From Shewanella sp. MTB7 (GTDB lineage Bacteria > Pseudomonadota > Gammaproteobacteria > Enterobacterales > Shewanellaceae): 64,000 bases of DNA. Positions 55,469 through 64,000 of the stretch are shown here, in pieces (position 1 is the stretch's first letter; each line of letters begins with the position of its first letter). The stretch is from NCBI RefSeq assembly GCF_027571385.1, contig NZ_CP085636.1, positions 2,728,001 through 2,792,000 on the forward strand, read 5' to 3'. The position numbers and the translations under genes were made by a program. The notes under the pieces were generated by a model. It worked only from the letters and a program-made list of their open reading frames with translations, was not told where the DNA came from and ran no database searches.

Positions 55469-57778
55469 ATGTTAGATAAAATGGTTAATGGATTTGAATC
55501 CTTTCTATTTCGACACAGAATTTTTGTCATAATCTTGTTTATGCTGACAACTGTTTTTTTAGGGTTTCAAGCAAGTAATTTAAAGATGGATGCGGCATTT
55601 ATTAAAAATATCCCGCTAAATCATAGTTATATGCATACCTATTTAAAGCATCAAAAGCAGTTTGGTGGTGCGAATAGCATTATGGTGGCAGTTGAAGATA
55701 CCAGTGGTGATATCTTTAATGAAACATTTTTTGATGCGCTGAAAAATGTTCACGATCAACTTTTCTTTATTCCCGGTGTGGACAGAGCACAGGTGAAATC
55801 GCTGTTTTCTCCCTCGACACGTTTTACTGAAGTGGTTGAAGACGGGTTTGCAGGCGGTCCGGTTATACCCGCAGATTTTTCAACGACAGCGGCTGGATTA
55901 GCTGTTGTGCGAGGTAATATTGAGAAAGCGGGCATTGTTGGACGCTTAATTGCTGAGGATTATTCAGCTGCTATGGTGTCAGCTCAGTTGATGGATTTTG
56001 ATCCGCAAACTGGCGAACCTCTCGATACTTTAGCGTTTGCTGAGCAGTTAGAACAAGAGTTACGGGCCCAGTTTGAAAATGAGGATATTAAGATCCACAT
56101 TATAGGTTTCGCTAAAATGGCGGGCGATGTGGCAGAAGGCGCTAAAGGCGTCATGTTGTTTTTCCTTATCGCTATTTTAGTCACTGCGGTGATGGTTTAT
56201 CTGTTTTCAAAATCATTAGTACTGACTTTCTTACCTTTAGCTTGTAGCTTAATGGCTGTCATTTGGCAGCTGGGTTTATTGACGGTAGTAGGATTTGGCT
56301 TAGATCCTATGTCAATTTTGATCCCGTTTCTGGTGTTCGCTATTGGTGTGAGTCACAGTGTACAGATGATCAACACCGTCAGACGAAGAGTCGCTGATGG
56401 AGTGTCGACAAAAGCGGCTGCAGCTTTGGCTTTTCGAAGCTTGTTGATCCCTGGTGGTATTGCGTTACTTTCTGATACGGTAGGGTTTCTGACCTTGTTG
56501 GCTATCGATATTGGTATTATTCGTGAATTGGCTATCTCTGCATCTTTGGGTGTTGGAGTGATCATTTTGACCAACCTGATCTTACTTCCTTTACTGATCT
56601 CGTATACTCATGTGTCAGTTCCTAAAAAATTAAAAGATGATTCTCAGAGCAAGATTAATCTGCTATGGCGAAAACTTTCGCTTTTTGCTACGCCTAAATA
56701 CGCAATTTGGGTATTAGTTATCACGGCAATACTCTATGGATTCGGTGCACAGCAGGCGAGTTTGATGAAGGTGGGGGATCTACAAGGTGGCGCGCCGGCA
56801 TTGCATTTAGACTCAAGATATAATCAAGATACTTTCTATATCACAGATAAATTTTCTATTACCACCGATGTGCTGACAGTGATTGTTGAAGCATTTCCTG
56901 AAGCATGCACCTACCATTCAGTGTTAACTCAAATTGATGAGTTTGAATGGGTAATAGGCAATACACCAGGCGTTGAAGCGACGGCAAGCTTGGCTTCGGT
57001 GGCTAAACGGGTCAATGCTGGCTTTAACGAAGGTAATCCAAAGTGGCAAGTTTTACCTAGAACGACTGCAAGTCTGGTTCAGGCCGTTGGACGAGTACCG
57101 ACAACTTCAGGTTTGCTAAACAGTAATTGCTCTGTGATGCCCGTATATCTGTTTTTGAAAGATCATAAAGCAGAAACGATTGAGCTGGTTATTGATAAGG
57201 TTAAGGCCCTTGCGGCTGAAATGGATAATGACAAGATAAAGTTTCAGCTAGCTTCCGGTCCAGTAGGTGTTATGGCGGCAACCAATGAGGCCGTAGCTGA
57301 AGCACAATTACCTATGATGCTTTATGTTTATGGTGCAGTTTTTGTACTCTGCTTGATTAGCTTTAGATCGTTAAGAGCAACCATTGCGGTAATTTTACCC
57401 CTATATGTTGTTTCTACGCTTGCTCAAGCTTTGATGACGCAACTCGATATTGGCTTGGCAGTGAGTACGTTACCTGTAATTGCATTAGGTGTCGGAATCG
57501 GTGTTGATTATGGCATCTATATTTTGTCAACCATGGCGGTCAAACTAAGAGATGGTATGAAAGTCCAAGATGCCTATTATGAAGCGTTAGTTGAGAGAGG
57601 TAGTGCAGTGATATTTACTGGCCTTACTTTAGCTATTGGTGTGAGTACTTGGTTTTTCTCTGCACTAAAGTTCCAAATGGATATGGGGATCTTGCTCACA
57701 TTCATGTTTTTAGTGAATATGATGGGCGCAATAATTATTTTGCCTGCAATCGCTGCTTTTTTCTGGCGAAAACCCTGA
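55469..57778 (+). CDS. MMPL/RND superfamily transporter
   Basis: A 769-residue inner-membrane exporter-like protein with about 12 hydrophobic segments arranged as two 6-helix repeats, each following a large periplasmic loop. TM1 is about residues 17-35 (FVIILFMLTTVFLGFQ). MMPL/SSD-like sequences are GFGLDPMSILIPFLVFAIGV and VIALGVGIGVDYGIYIL, each with the acidic residue of the proton-relay region. MMPL proteins move lipids or other hydrophobic molecules. As the last gene of the DUF1302 operon it would be the inner-membrane motor. Terminated by a strong hairpin. Confidence 0.9.
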   Translation: MLDKMVNGFESFLFRHRIFVIILFMLTTVFLGFQASNLKMDAAFIKNIPLNHSYMHTYLKHQKQFGGANSIMVAVEDTSGDIFNETFFDALKNVHDQLFFIPGVDRAQVKSLFSPSTRFTEVVEDGFAGGPVIPADFSTTAAGLAVVRGNIEKAGIVGRLIAEDYSAAMVSAQLMDFDPQTGEPLDTLAFAEQLEQELRAQFENEDIKIHIIGFAKMAGDVAEGAKGVMLFFLIAILVTAVMVYLFSKSLVLTFLPLACSLMAVIWQLGLLTVVGFGLDPMSILIPFLVFAIGVSHSVQMINTVRRRVADGVSTKAAAALAFRSLLIPGGIALLSDTVGFLTLLAIDIGIIRELAISASLGVGVIILTNLILLPLLISYTHVSVPKKLKDDSQSKINLLWRKLSLFATPKYAIWVLVITAILYGFGAQQASLMKVGDLQGGAPALHLDSRYNQDTFYITDKFSITTDVLTVIVEAFPEACTYHSVLTQIDEFEWVIGNTPGVEATASLASVAKRVNAGFNEGNPKWQVLPRTTASLVQAVGRVPTTSGLLNSNCSVMPVYLFLKDHKAETIELVIDKVKALAAEMDNDKIKFQLASGPVGVMAATNEAVAEAQLPMMLYVYGAVFVLCLISFRSLRATIAVILPLYVVSTLAQALMTQLDIGLAVSTLPVIALGVGIGVDYGIYILSTMAVKLRDGMKVQDAYYEALVERGSAVIFTGLTLAIGVSTWFFSALKFQMDMGILLTFMFLVNMMGAIIILPAIAAFFWRKP

Positions 57779-57792
57779 TAGGGGGCATGAAC

Positions 57793-57815
57793 AGGGAGCT
57801 TCGGCTCCCTTTTTA
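57793..57815 (+). terminator. Terminator of the DUF1302-MMPL operon
   Basis: Arms AGGGAGC (57793-57799) and GCTCCCT (57804-57810) enclose a TTCG tetraloop, followed by T residues. A classic strong intrinsic terminator. Confidence 0.93.
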
Positions 57816-57910
57816 TTTATATTTTTTTGAATAGTTACGCTTAAATGTCGATTGTTTTGTCATAAAAACAGCTAAAAGCTTGCTGTAACTGGTTTTATAG
57901 AGGATCTACC

Positions 57911-57944
57911 ACTAAAATAACACTCGAAAAGTGTTGGTTTTAGT
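57911..57944. repeat. Inverted repeat upstream of gdhB
   Basis: Arms ACTAAAA (57911-57917) plus AACACT (57919-57924) pair with AGTGTT (57930-57935) plus TTTTAGT (57938-57944), with 1- and 2-base interruptions and a 5-base loop. Operator or leader hairpin of the glutamate dehydrogenase gene. Confidence 0.5.
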
Positions 57945-57957
57945 AATAGACTTCGCA

Positions 57958-57973
57958 CATGACCTAGGTCACA
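57958..57973 (+). promoter_or_regulatory. Candidate CRP-like site upstream of gdhB
   Basis: CATGACCTAGGTCACA has the TCACA half of the CRP site TGTGA-N6-TCACA and three of five bases of the other half; it also contains the 12-base palindrome TGACCTAGGTCA (57960-57971). It lies about 78 bases before the start codon. Could equally be a site for another dimeric regulator. Confidence 0.4.
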
Positions 57974-58050
57974 TTGTTCGGGCCGGTCATTTATACAAGC
58001 ATCCCAAAAAAATATAAAAGCGCTGCCATAGACCCTAAGGAAACAGCAAC

Positions 58051-61000
58051 ATGGCCTTGAAAGATGCAATGCCTTCGGTACTACTAGAAAATGTAGTCAA
58101 CTTAATTCATTCTAAAGTTCCAAATGTACAAGCAAAGCAAGTTGAACAATTTGCTAATTGCCTTTATGCTCACATGTCTAAAGACGATCTTAAAGCTCGT
58201 AATGATAGTGATCTTTATGGGGCAGTATTAAGCCTTTGGAATGCCGCGAACCTTACACTACAAGGTGAGTCACATATTCGGGTATTTAACCCTAGCCAGT
58301 CAAAACACGGCTGGCAATCAACGCATTCAATTATTGAAGTTATACAGCCTGATATGCCATTTTTGGTTGATTCAATTATTATGGCTCTAAATCGTTTGGG
58401 TATTACTTCCCATATGATTTTACATACACCTCTTTCGATCAAAAGAACAAAAGGAAGTATTTCTCAGGTTAAGTATTGTGATGATACTGATGAAAAATCT
58501 GAGAAAGTAGCTATTTTCCTTATTGAAATTGATAGACAAAGTTCAGATAAAGAGATTAAACGATTAGAGAAAGAGCTTGAGTCGGTGTTGAGTGATGTTG
58601 CTGCATCTGTTCATGACTGGAAAGCGATGTCTGAAAAACTGAGTTCAACAATCGCTGAGCTTGCAACTCGTCCTTACCCTGGCCACAAACAAGAACTGGA
58701 GGAGGCAACAAACTTCCTCAATTACCTTAATGACCACCATTTCACACTGCTCGGATATCGACGCTATGATCTTCGTAAAGTAGCCGGTGATTTAGAGCTG
58801 GTACCAGATACGACAACCAGCTTAGGTTTAATGAATATTCCGGGGAAACCTCAGCCGGAAAGTGGGCTGTTACTGTCTAATTTTTCTGAAAGTGCCCGTA
58901 AAGAAGCGCTTGATAACAGTTTACTTATTTTAACTAAGAGTAGTGAGAAGAGCCGAGTTCATAGGCCTGCTTACGTTGATTACGTTGGCGTTAAACGTTT
59001 CGATAAGCAAGGTAATGTGATTGGTGAAGATAGATTTTTAGGTCTTTATGCTTCAAATTTGTATAACAGAAGCCCACGTGAGATCCCGCTTTTAGCCGAA
59101 AAAGTTCAACGTGTATTAGATCGCTCAAACTTAACCCCACGCTCTCATGATTATAAAGCGTTGATGCATATCTTGGAAACACTTCCACGCGATGAGCTTA
59201 TTCAAGGTAACGTCGAACAGTTAGCCTATGTAGCCCATGGTGTGCTTGAGATGCAAGATCGTGACAAACTTAAGTTGTTCGTTCGTAAAGATGGTTTTGG
59301 ACGTTTTCTTTCGTGTCTGGTTTATGTCTCTAAAGACAGATACAACACTAAGCTGCGAGAAGATACTCAACGCATTCTAGCTCAGCATTTCAAGACTGAT
59401 GCAGATGTAGAGTTCACAACTTATTTTTCAGAATCAACGCTTGCACGTACCCATTACATAGTTAAAGTCGATAACAATAATATGGATGTAGATGTGGCCG
59501 CTATTGAAAATAATTTAGCTGAAGCAGCACGATCTTGGGAAGATAAACTCAATGATGCTCTAAGCAGTGCTCAGGGTGAAGAATCAGGTACTAGCTTAAC
59601 AAAACGATATATAAATGCCTTTCCACGCAGCTACAAAGAAGATGTACTACCAAGTTCCGCCGTTGTTGATATCCAGCACCTTGAAGCGCTAGATGATAAC
59701 CATAAATTGGGTATGCTCTTCTATCAACCACAGGAAACAGCGCTTAATAATAACAAAGTACGTTTGAAGCTTTTCCACAAAGATGAACCTATTCATCTTT
59801 CAGACGTATTACCTATGTTAGAAAATTTTGGTCTACGTGTGATCAATGAAAGGCCGTACGAGTTAAAGAATTCCAATAATGATACTTACTGGATCTTAGA
59901 TTTCTTGATGACGGTGCAGAGAACATCGACTCAAAGTATTGCTGATAGTCAGGTTCGCTTCCAAACCGCCTTGGCCGATGTTTGGAACAAACAGCTCGAA
60001 GATGATGGTTTTAACCGTTTAGTGCTTGCGACAACTCTGGGTGGACGTGAAGTTTCGATATTGCGTGCTTACGCTAAATATATGCGTCAGATAGATGCTA
60101 CTTTTAGCCAAGCTTATATCGAAGAAACCTTTACTCGCTATCCTCAAATAGCAGAGTTACTGGTTAAAATGTTTATCCGTAAGTTTAACCCTAAGCTTAA
60201 AACCCGTACTTTAAACAAATTTTTAGAGCAGATTGATTTATGTTTAGAAGAGGTTTCAAGCTTAGATGATGACCGTATTATTCGTCGTTATTTAGATCTC
60301 ATCAATGCAACGTTAAGAACCAATTTTTATCAGCTTGCAGCAGATGGGAGCGAGAAAGAGTATGTGTCATTCAAGTTTTCACCTGAACTGATACCTGAGA
60401 TGCCTCGCCCTTTACCTAAGTTTGAAATTTTTGTCTATTCTCCAAGAGTTGAAGGTGTCCACCTTCGTGGTGGCAAAGTAGCTCGTGGTGGCTTACGTTG
60501 GTCAGATCGTCGTGAAGATTTCCGTACTGAAGTGCTTGGATTAGTAAAAGCGCAACAAGTCAAAAATACGGTGATTGTCCCCGTAGGCGCTAAAGGTGGT
60601 TTTGTCTGTAAGCAGTTGCCAACAGATGGAGGACGTGAAGCCTTCTTTACTGAAGGTCAAGAGTGTTACCGTATATTTATTCGCGCCTTGTTGGATATCT
60701 CTGACAATATTATCAACGGTGAAGTGGTACCGCCGCATAATGTTGTTCGCCATGATGAAGATGATCCTTACTTGGTTGTTGCTGCAGATAAAGGTACAGC
60801 AACCTTTTCCGATATTGCCAACGAAATCTCTGAGGAGTATAACTTTTGGTTGGGTGATGCGTTCGCATCCGGCGGCAGTAATGGTTACGATCACAAGAAG
60901 ATGGGGATTACAGCGCGCGGCGCTTGGGAATCGGTGAAGCGTCACTTCCGTGAAATGGGGATTGATTGCCAAACAACAGATTTTACTTGTTTAGCGATTG

Positions 61001-62895
61001 GCGATATGGCTGGGGATGTGTTTGGTAATGGTATGCTCCTGTCAGAGCATACTCGACTAGTGACAGCATTTAACCATCTACATATATTTATCGACCCAAG
61101 TCCTGATGCTGGATCAAGCTATAAAGAGCGTGCTCGTTTGTTTAAATTGCCTCGTTCAAGTTGGGAGGATTACAACAAAGAGTTAATATCAAAAGGTGGT
61201 GGCATCTTTATGCGCTCAGCTAAATCAATCACCTTAACGCCTGAAATTAAGAAGATGCTAGGTACTAAAAAAGTGTCTATGACTCCGACGGAACTTTTAA
61301 AAGAGTTGTTGAAGATGAAGGTCGACCTTATCTGGAATGGTGGCATTGGCACTTATATGAAAGCCACCAGTGAGAGTCATGCTGAAGTGGGCGATCGAGC
61401 TAATGATACATTGCGAGTTAATGGTAATGAAGTACAAGCGAGAATTATTGGTGAAGGAGGTAACTTAGGGTGTACTCAACTTGGTCGTATTGAATATGCG
61501 GCTAATGGTGGTCGCATGAATACCGACTTCGTGGATAACGTGGGTGGCGTGGACTGTTCTGATAATGAAGTTAACATCAAGATTTTACTGAATGCCATTG
61601 TTGCTGATGGTGAAATGACGTTAAAGCAAAGAAATCGTTTGTTGGTTGATATGACAGATGAAGTGAGTCGTATCGTTTTACAGGACTGTAAAGATCAAAC
61701 TCGGACAATCTCAGTGACTCAGGTTCGAGGTGCTGAACAACTTAAAGAACAGATCCGCTTTATTCAGTATCTTGAGAAAGAGGGTAAATTAGATCGAGCT
61801 CTTGAGTTTTTACCATCTGAAGATGAGCTTGCAGAACGTCTGGCGAATGGTAAACCATTGACTAGACCTGAACTATCTGTGCTAGTAGCATATTCGAAAA
61901 TGCTGTTAAAGGAACAACTGTTAACACCTGAAATTACCGATGATCCTTTCTTAAGCCAGTTACTGGTCGAGTATTTCCCTCAGCAACTTCAAAAGAAATA
62001 CAGCGATCGTATGGTAGATCATCCTCTTAGAGCTGAGATCATCGCGACTTCACTTGCCAATGAACTGGTTAATGATTTAGGTCTTAATTTTGTTCAACGT
62101 ATGCAAGATGAGACAGGTGCCTCAGTTGCTGAAGCTGCTATTTGTTACACTATGGCTCGTGAAGTATTTGGTTTAGCAGGGTTAACTAAAAACATTACAT
62201 CTCTTAACGGCATTATCCCTGCTGTTGTACAGGGTGAGATGTTGCATCAAATTCGCCGGAATATGCGTCGCGCATGTCGTTGGTTCTTACGCCACAGAAA
62301 TCGTGGTCAGAGTATTCAACAAACGGTTGAATTTTTTGGTCCAGTATTTGCCGATCTTAAAGCTAATGTTCATAACTACATGGTTCAAGAGGAAGTTGAA
62401 GGAATCCGTCATGAGATTGCGGCGTTAATCAAAGAGGGTGTTACAGAAGAGGTTGCAACGAATGTTGTGAATATGAGTACTCTGTTCTCTGCTTTAGATA
62501 TTGCACAAATTGCGGAATTGGAGACTAAACCTGTCGCTCTCGTGGCTCAGATTTACTTTAAGTTAGGCGCTAATGTTGAATTACACTGGTTCTTAGATCA
62601 GATAAGTGCTCAGCCTGTAGCGAACCATTGGCAAGCACTGGCAAGAGCGGCTTTCAGAGAAGAGCTAGATTGGCAACAGCGCTCATTGAGTTCCGTTGTG
62701 CTTCGTTCATGCACTGAAACCTGTGATGCAGATACTATTATTGCTCAGTGGATAGACTCGAACCAGAGCTTATTGGAGAGATGGTTTCATATGCTTGCAG
62801 ATTTCAAGACATCACAAAGTCATGAATTTGCTAAGTTTTCAGTTGCTTTACGTGAACTAAATCTGTTGATCCTTCATTGTGAAGGTCAAAAATAA
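58051..62895 (+). CDS. gdhB: NAD-specific glutamate dehydrogenase, large (180-kDa) type
   Basis: A 1,614-residue cytosolic enzyme converting glutamate to 2-oxoglutarate and ammonium with NAD. It is the size of the GdhB/large class, far longer than ordinary GDH (450). The N-terminal half carries ACT-like regulatory regions; the catalytic core has RGGKVARGGLRWSDRREDF, VIVPVGAKGGFV with the catalytic Lys, LAIGDMAGDVFGNGM, and an IWNGGIGTYMK Rossmann region. The C-terminal 350 residues are helical. AAGGAAA precedes the ATG. It could deaminate glutamate released by the amine operon. Confidence 0.95.
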   Translation: MALKDAMPSVLLENVVNLIHSKVPNVQAKQVEQFANCLYAHMSKDDLKARNDSDLYGAVLSLWNAANLTLQGESHIRVFNPSQSKHGWQSTHSIIEVIQPDMPFLVDSIIMALNRLGITSHMILHTPLSIKRTKGSISQVKYCDDTDEKSEKVAIFLIEIDRQSSDKEIKRLEKELESVLSDVAASVHDWKAMSEKLSSTIAELATRPYPGHKQELEEATNFLNYLNDHHFTLLGYRRYDLRKVAGDLELVPDTTTSLGLMNIPGKPQPESGLLLSNFSESARKEALDNSLLILTKSSEKSRVHRPAYVDYVGVKRFDKQGNVIGEDRFLGLYASNLYNRSPREIPLLAEKVQRVLDRSNLTPRSHDYKALMHILETLPRDELIQGNVEQLAYVAHGVLEMQDRDKLKLFVRKDGFGRFLSCLVYVSKDRYNTKLREDTQRILAQHFKTDADVEFTTYFSESTLARTHYIVKVDNNNMDVDVAAIENNLAEAARSWEDKLNDALSSAQGEESGTSLTKRYINAFPRSYKEDVLPSSAVVDIQHLEALDDNHKLGMLFYQPQETALNNNKVRLKLFHKDEPIHLSDVLPMLENFGLRVINERPYELKNSNNDTYWILDFLMTVQRTSTQSIADSQVRFQTALADVWNKQLEDDGFNRLVLATTLGGREVSILRAYAKYMRQIDATFSQAYIEETFTRYPQIAELLVKMFIRKFNPKLKTRTLNKFLEQIDLCLEEVSSLDDDRIIRRYLDLINATLRTNFYQLAADGSEKEYVSFKFSPELIPEMPRPLPKFEIFVYSPRVEGVHLRGGKVARGGLRWSDRREDFRTEVLGLVKAQQVKNTVIVPVGAKGGFVCKQLPTDGGREAFFTEGQECYRIFIRALLDISDNIINGEVVPPHNVVRHDEDDPYLVVAADKGTATFSDIANEISEEYNFWLGDAFASGGSNGYDHKKMGITARGAWESVKRHFREMGIDCQTTDFTCLAIGDMAGDVFGNGMLLSEHTRLVTAFNHLHIFIDPSPDAGSSYKERARLFKLPRSSWEDYNKELISKGGGIFMRSAKSITLTPEIKKMLGTKKVSMTPTELLKELLKMKVDLIWNGGIGTYMKATSESHAEVGDRANDTLRVNGNEVQARIIGEGGNLGCTQLGRIEYAANGGRMNTDFVDNVGGVDCSDNEVNIKILLNAIVADGEMTLKQRNRLLVDMTDEVSRIVLQDCKDQTRTISVTQVRGAEQLKEQIRFIQYLEKEGKLDRALEFLPSEDELAERLANGKPLTRPELSVLVAYSKMLLKEQLLTPEITDDPFLSQLLVEYFPQQLQKKYSDRMVDHPLRAEIIATSLANELVNDLGLNFVQRMQDETGASVAEAAICYTMAREVFGLAGLTKNITSLNGIIPAVVQGEMLHQIRRNMRRACRWFLRHRNRGQSIQQTVEFFGPVFADLKANVHNYMVQEEVEGIRHEIAALIKEGVTEEVATNVVNMSTLFSALDIAQIAELETKPVALVAQIYFKLGANVELHWFLDQISAQPVANHWQALARAAFREELDWQQRSLSSVVLRSCTETCDADTIIAQWIDSNQSLLERWFHMLADFKTSQSHEFAKFSVALRELNLLILHCEGQK

Positions 62896-62964
62896 ATAAT
62901 TATAATGTATATACTCAAATAAACGATAGATACTGAATACTGCATCTTGAGTGGTCTGAGTATT

Positions 62965-62991
62965 AGCCCTGGCAATTGCTGGGGCTTTTTT
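62965..62991 (+). terminator. Terminator after gdhB
   Basis: Outer arms AGCCC (62965-62969) and GGGCT (62982-62986) around an inner GCAATTGC palindrome, followed by T residues before pyrD. Confidence 0.8.
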
Positions 62992-63007
62992 CGGTCTAGG
63001 AGAAAAC

Positions 63008-64000
63008 ATGTTTTACAAACTCGCTCAGAAAGTCATGTTTCAGATGGATCCTGAAAAGGCACATCATTTTGCAATTAATAGTTTAAAGGTTACGGCAAAT
63101 ACGCCTTTAGATTGTTTTTATGCACAGAAAATAGACTCGACTCCAGTTGAATGTATGGGGATAACTTTTCCAAACCCAGTAGGTTTAGCTGCTGGAATGG
63201 ATAAAGATGGCGAGTGCATAGATGGATTTCATGCAATGGGCTTTGGTCACATTGAAGTCGGCACAGTAACTCCACGACCACAACCAGGTAATGATCTGCC
63301 TCGTCTATTTCGATTAAAGCCTGCTAAGGGCATTATCAATAGAATGGGTTTTAACAATAAAGGTGTTGATAACCTGATTGCTAATTTAAAAATGGCAAAA
63401 TCTGCTGCCTTAATTGGGGTCAATATAGGAAAGAATAAAGACACACCAGTAGAGCAAGGTAAAGATGACTATCTTATCTGTATGGAGAAAGTATATGAGT
63501 ATGCAACATATATAGCGGTTAATATTTCATCACCAAACACGCCTGGCTTACGTAGTTTACAATATGGTGATCTTTTAGATGATCTATTAGGATCGCTTAA
63601 GTCGAAACAGAAAGAACTCGCTGAAAAGTACGGTAAGTACGTCCCTATTGCATTAAAAATAGCGCCGGACCTTTCTGATGAAGAGATTCAAAAAATTGCA
63701 GATTCTCTCATTAAAAATGAGTTTGATGGTGCAATTGCGACTAACACAACCTTAAGTCGTGATGGGGTTAGTGGATTAATTAATGCAAATGAAACGGGAG
63801 GGCTTAGTGGTAAGCCTTTGAATTTATTGTCAACATCAGTTATTAAAAAATTATCAATTTGCTTGAATGGTCAAATTCCTATTATAGGTGTTGGTGGTAT
63901 AAATTCTGCGACTGATGCAATGGATAAGCTTGATGCTGGTGCAACTCTGGTACAAATATATTCAGGCTTCATTTATCAGGGCCCTCAACTAATTAAAGAT
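63008..64000 (+). CDS. pyrD: Dihydroorotate dehydrogenase (quinone), 3' end cut by window
   Basis: A class 2, membrane-associated FMN enzyme that oxidises dihydroorotate to orotate and passes electrons to quinone, in pyrimidine synthesis. The ATG is preceded by TAGGAG. The N-terminal amphipathic segment [20 protein letters not shown] is the class 2 membrane anchor. [14 protein letters not shown] (FMN), [30 protein letters not shown], the catalytic-loop Ser in [11 protein letters not shown], and [20 protein letters not shown] are all present. The reading frame runs off the window after 331 codons, only a few residues short of the normal end. Confidence 0.95.
   Translation, partial: MFYKLAQKVMFQMDPEKAHHFAINSLKVTANTPLDCFYAQKIDSTPVECMGITFPNPVGLAAGMDKDGECIDGFHAMGFGHIEVGTVTPRPQPGNDLPRLFRLKPAKGIINRMGFNNKGVDNLIANLKMAKSAALIGVNIGKNKDTPVEQGKDDYLICMEKVYEYATYIAVNISSPNTPGLRSLQYGDLLDDLLGSLKSKQKELAEKYGKYVPIALKIAPDLSDEEIQKIADSLIKNEFDGAIATNTTLSRDGVSGLINANETGGLSGKPLNLLSTSVIKKLSICLNGQIPIIGVGGINSATDAMDKLDAGATLVQIYSGFIYQGPQLIKD

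Noticed and set aside
60541..60972. Open frame of 143 codons on the minus strand
   Set aside because: It lies entirely inside gdhB, antisense to the highly conserved catalytic core, and its product has no recognisable motif.
1..64000. CRISPR arrays, transposases, integrases, tRNA or rRNA genes
   Set aside because: No repeat-spacer arrays, transposase-like proteins, cloverleaf-like sequences or rRNA segments were recognised anywhere in the window.

Overview
The window looks like a chromosomal segment of a marine gammaproteobacterium, most probably Shewanella or a close relative. The basis is gene content and order: a tsaB ... fadD-rnd / minEDC / ycgL-mltB-ycgN block, a letA-letB / yebG / free-Met-sulfoxide reductase / proQ-prc / pepN block, the marine 'proteobacterial dedicated sortase' cassette, and an NAD-dependent 180-kDa-type glutamate dehydrogenase followed by pyrD. 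No tRNA, rRNA, insertion sequence or CRISPR array was recognised. The window opens inside a beta-helix gene and ends inside pyrD.

Region 1 (1-8.1 kb) is visibly more A/T-rich and looks accessory. It holds three secreted right-handed parallel beta-helix proteins, one a recognisable GH110 alpha-1,3-galactosidase, followed by a broken and an intact copy of a secreted TIM-barrel-like hydrolase. This suggests degradation of a galactose-containing marine polysaccharide. Region 2 (8.2-17.4 kb) has type II NADH dehydrogenase (reverse strand), a LysR regulator and a five-gene operon: ethanolamine-type permease, glutamine-synthetase-like ligase, aldehyde dehydrogenase, iron alcohol dehydrogenase and class I amidotransferase. 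In order of chemistry these could import ethanolamine, gamma-glutamylate it, oxidise it to gamma-glutamylglycine and hydrolyse that to glutamate and glycine, without a microcompartment.

Region 3 (17.6-31.7 kb) is housekeeping: tsaB, an M50B-like membrane protein, a secreted methyltransferase-like protein, an alpha/beta hydrolase, fadD, rnd, the Min division-site system, ycgL, a lytic transglycosylase, ycgN, a serine beta-lactamase-like protein, an S51-like peptidase and metC with a probable MetJ operator. Region 4 (31.8-38.6 kb) is the dedicated sortase cassette: sensor kinase and response regulator (reverse), then an OmpA-like protein, a VIT/von Willebrand A protein ending in LPQTG plus a membrane anchor, and the class GN sortase that presumably processes it.

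Region 5 (38.6-50.6 kb) has a diguanylate cyclase, the LetAB lipid-transport system with LetA split into two overlapping genes, SOS-controlled yebG, free methionine sulfoxide reductase, proQ-prc, pepN and a DUF2835 gene. Region 6 (50.9-57.8 kb) is a four-gene operon (DUF1302 outer-membrane protein, DUF1329 protein, YCF48 propeller, MMPL/RND pump) that reads as a trans-envelope transport system of unknown cargo. Region 7 (58-64 kb) is the large glutamate dehydrogenase and the 5' part of pyrD.

Starts were moved from the longest open frame wherever a Shine-Dalgarno sequence, a signal peptide or a family N-terminus argued for it; each case is stated. Family names come from motif and length recognition by eye, with no database search.
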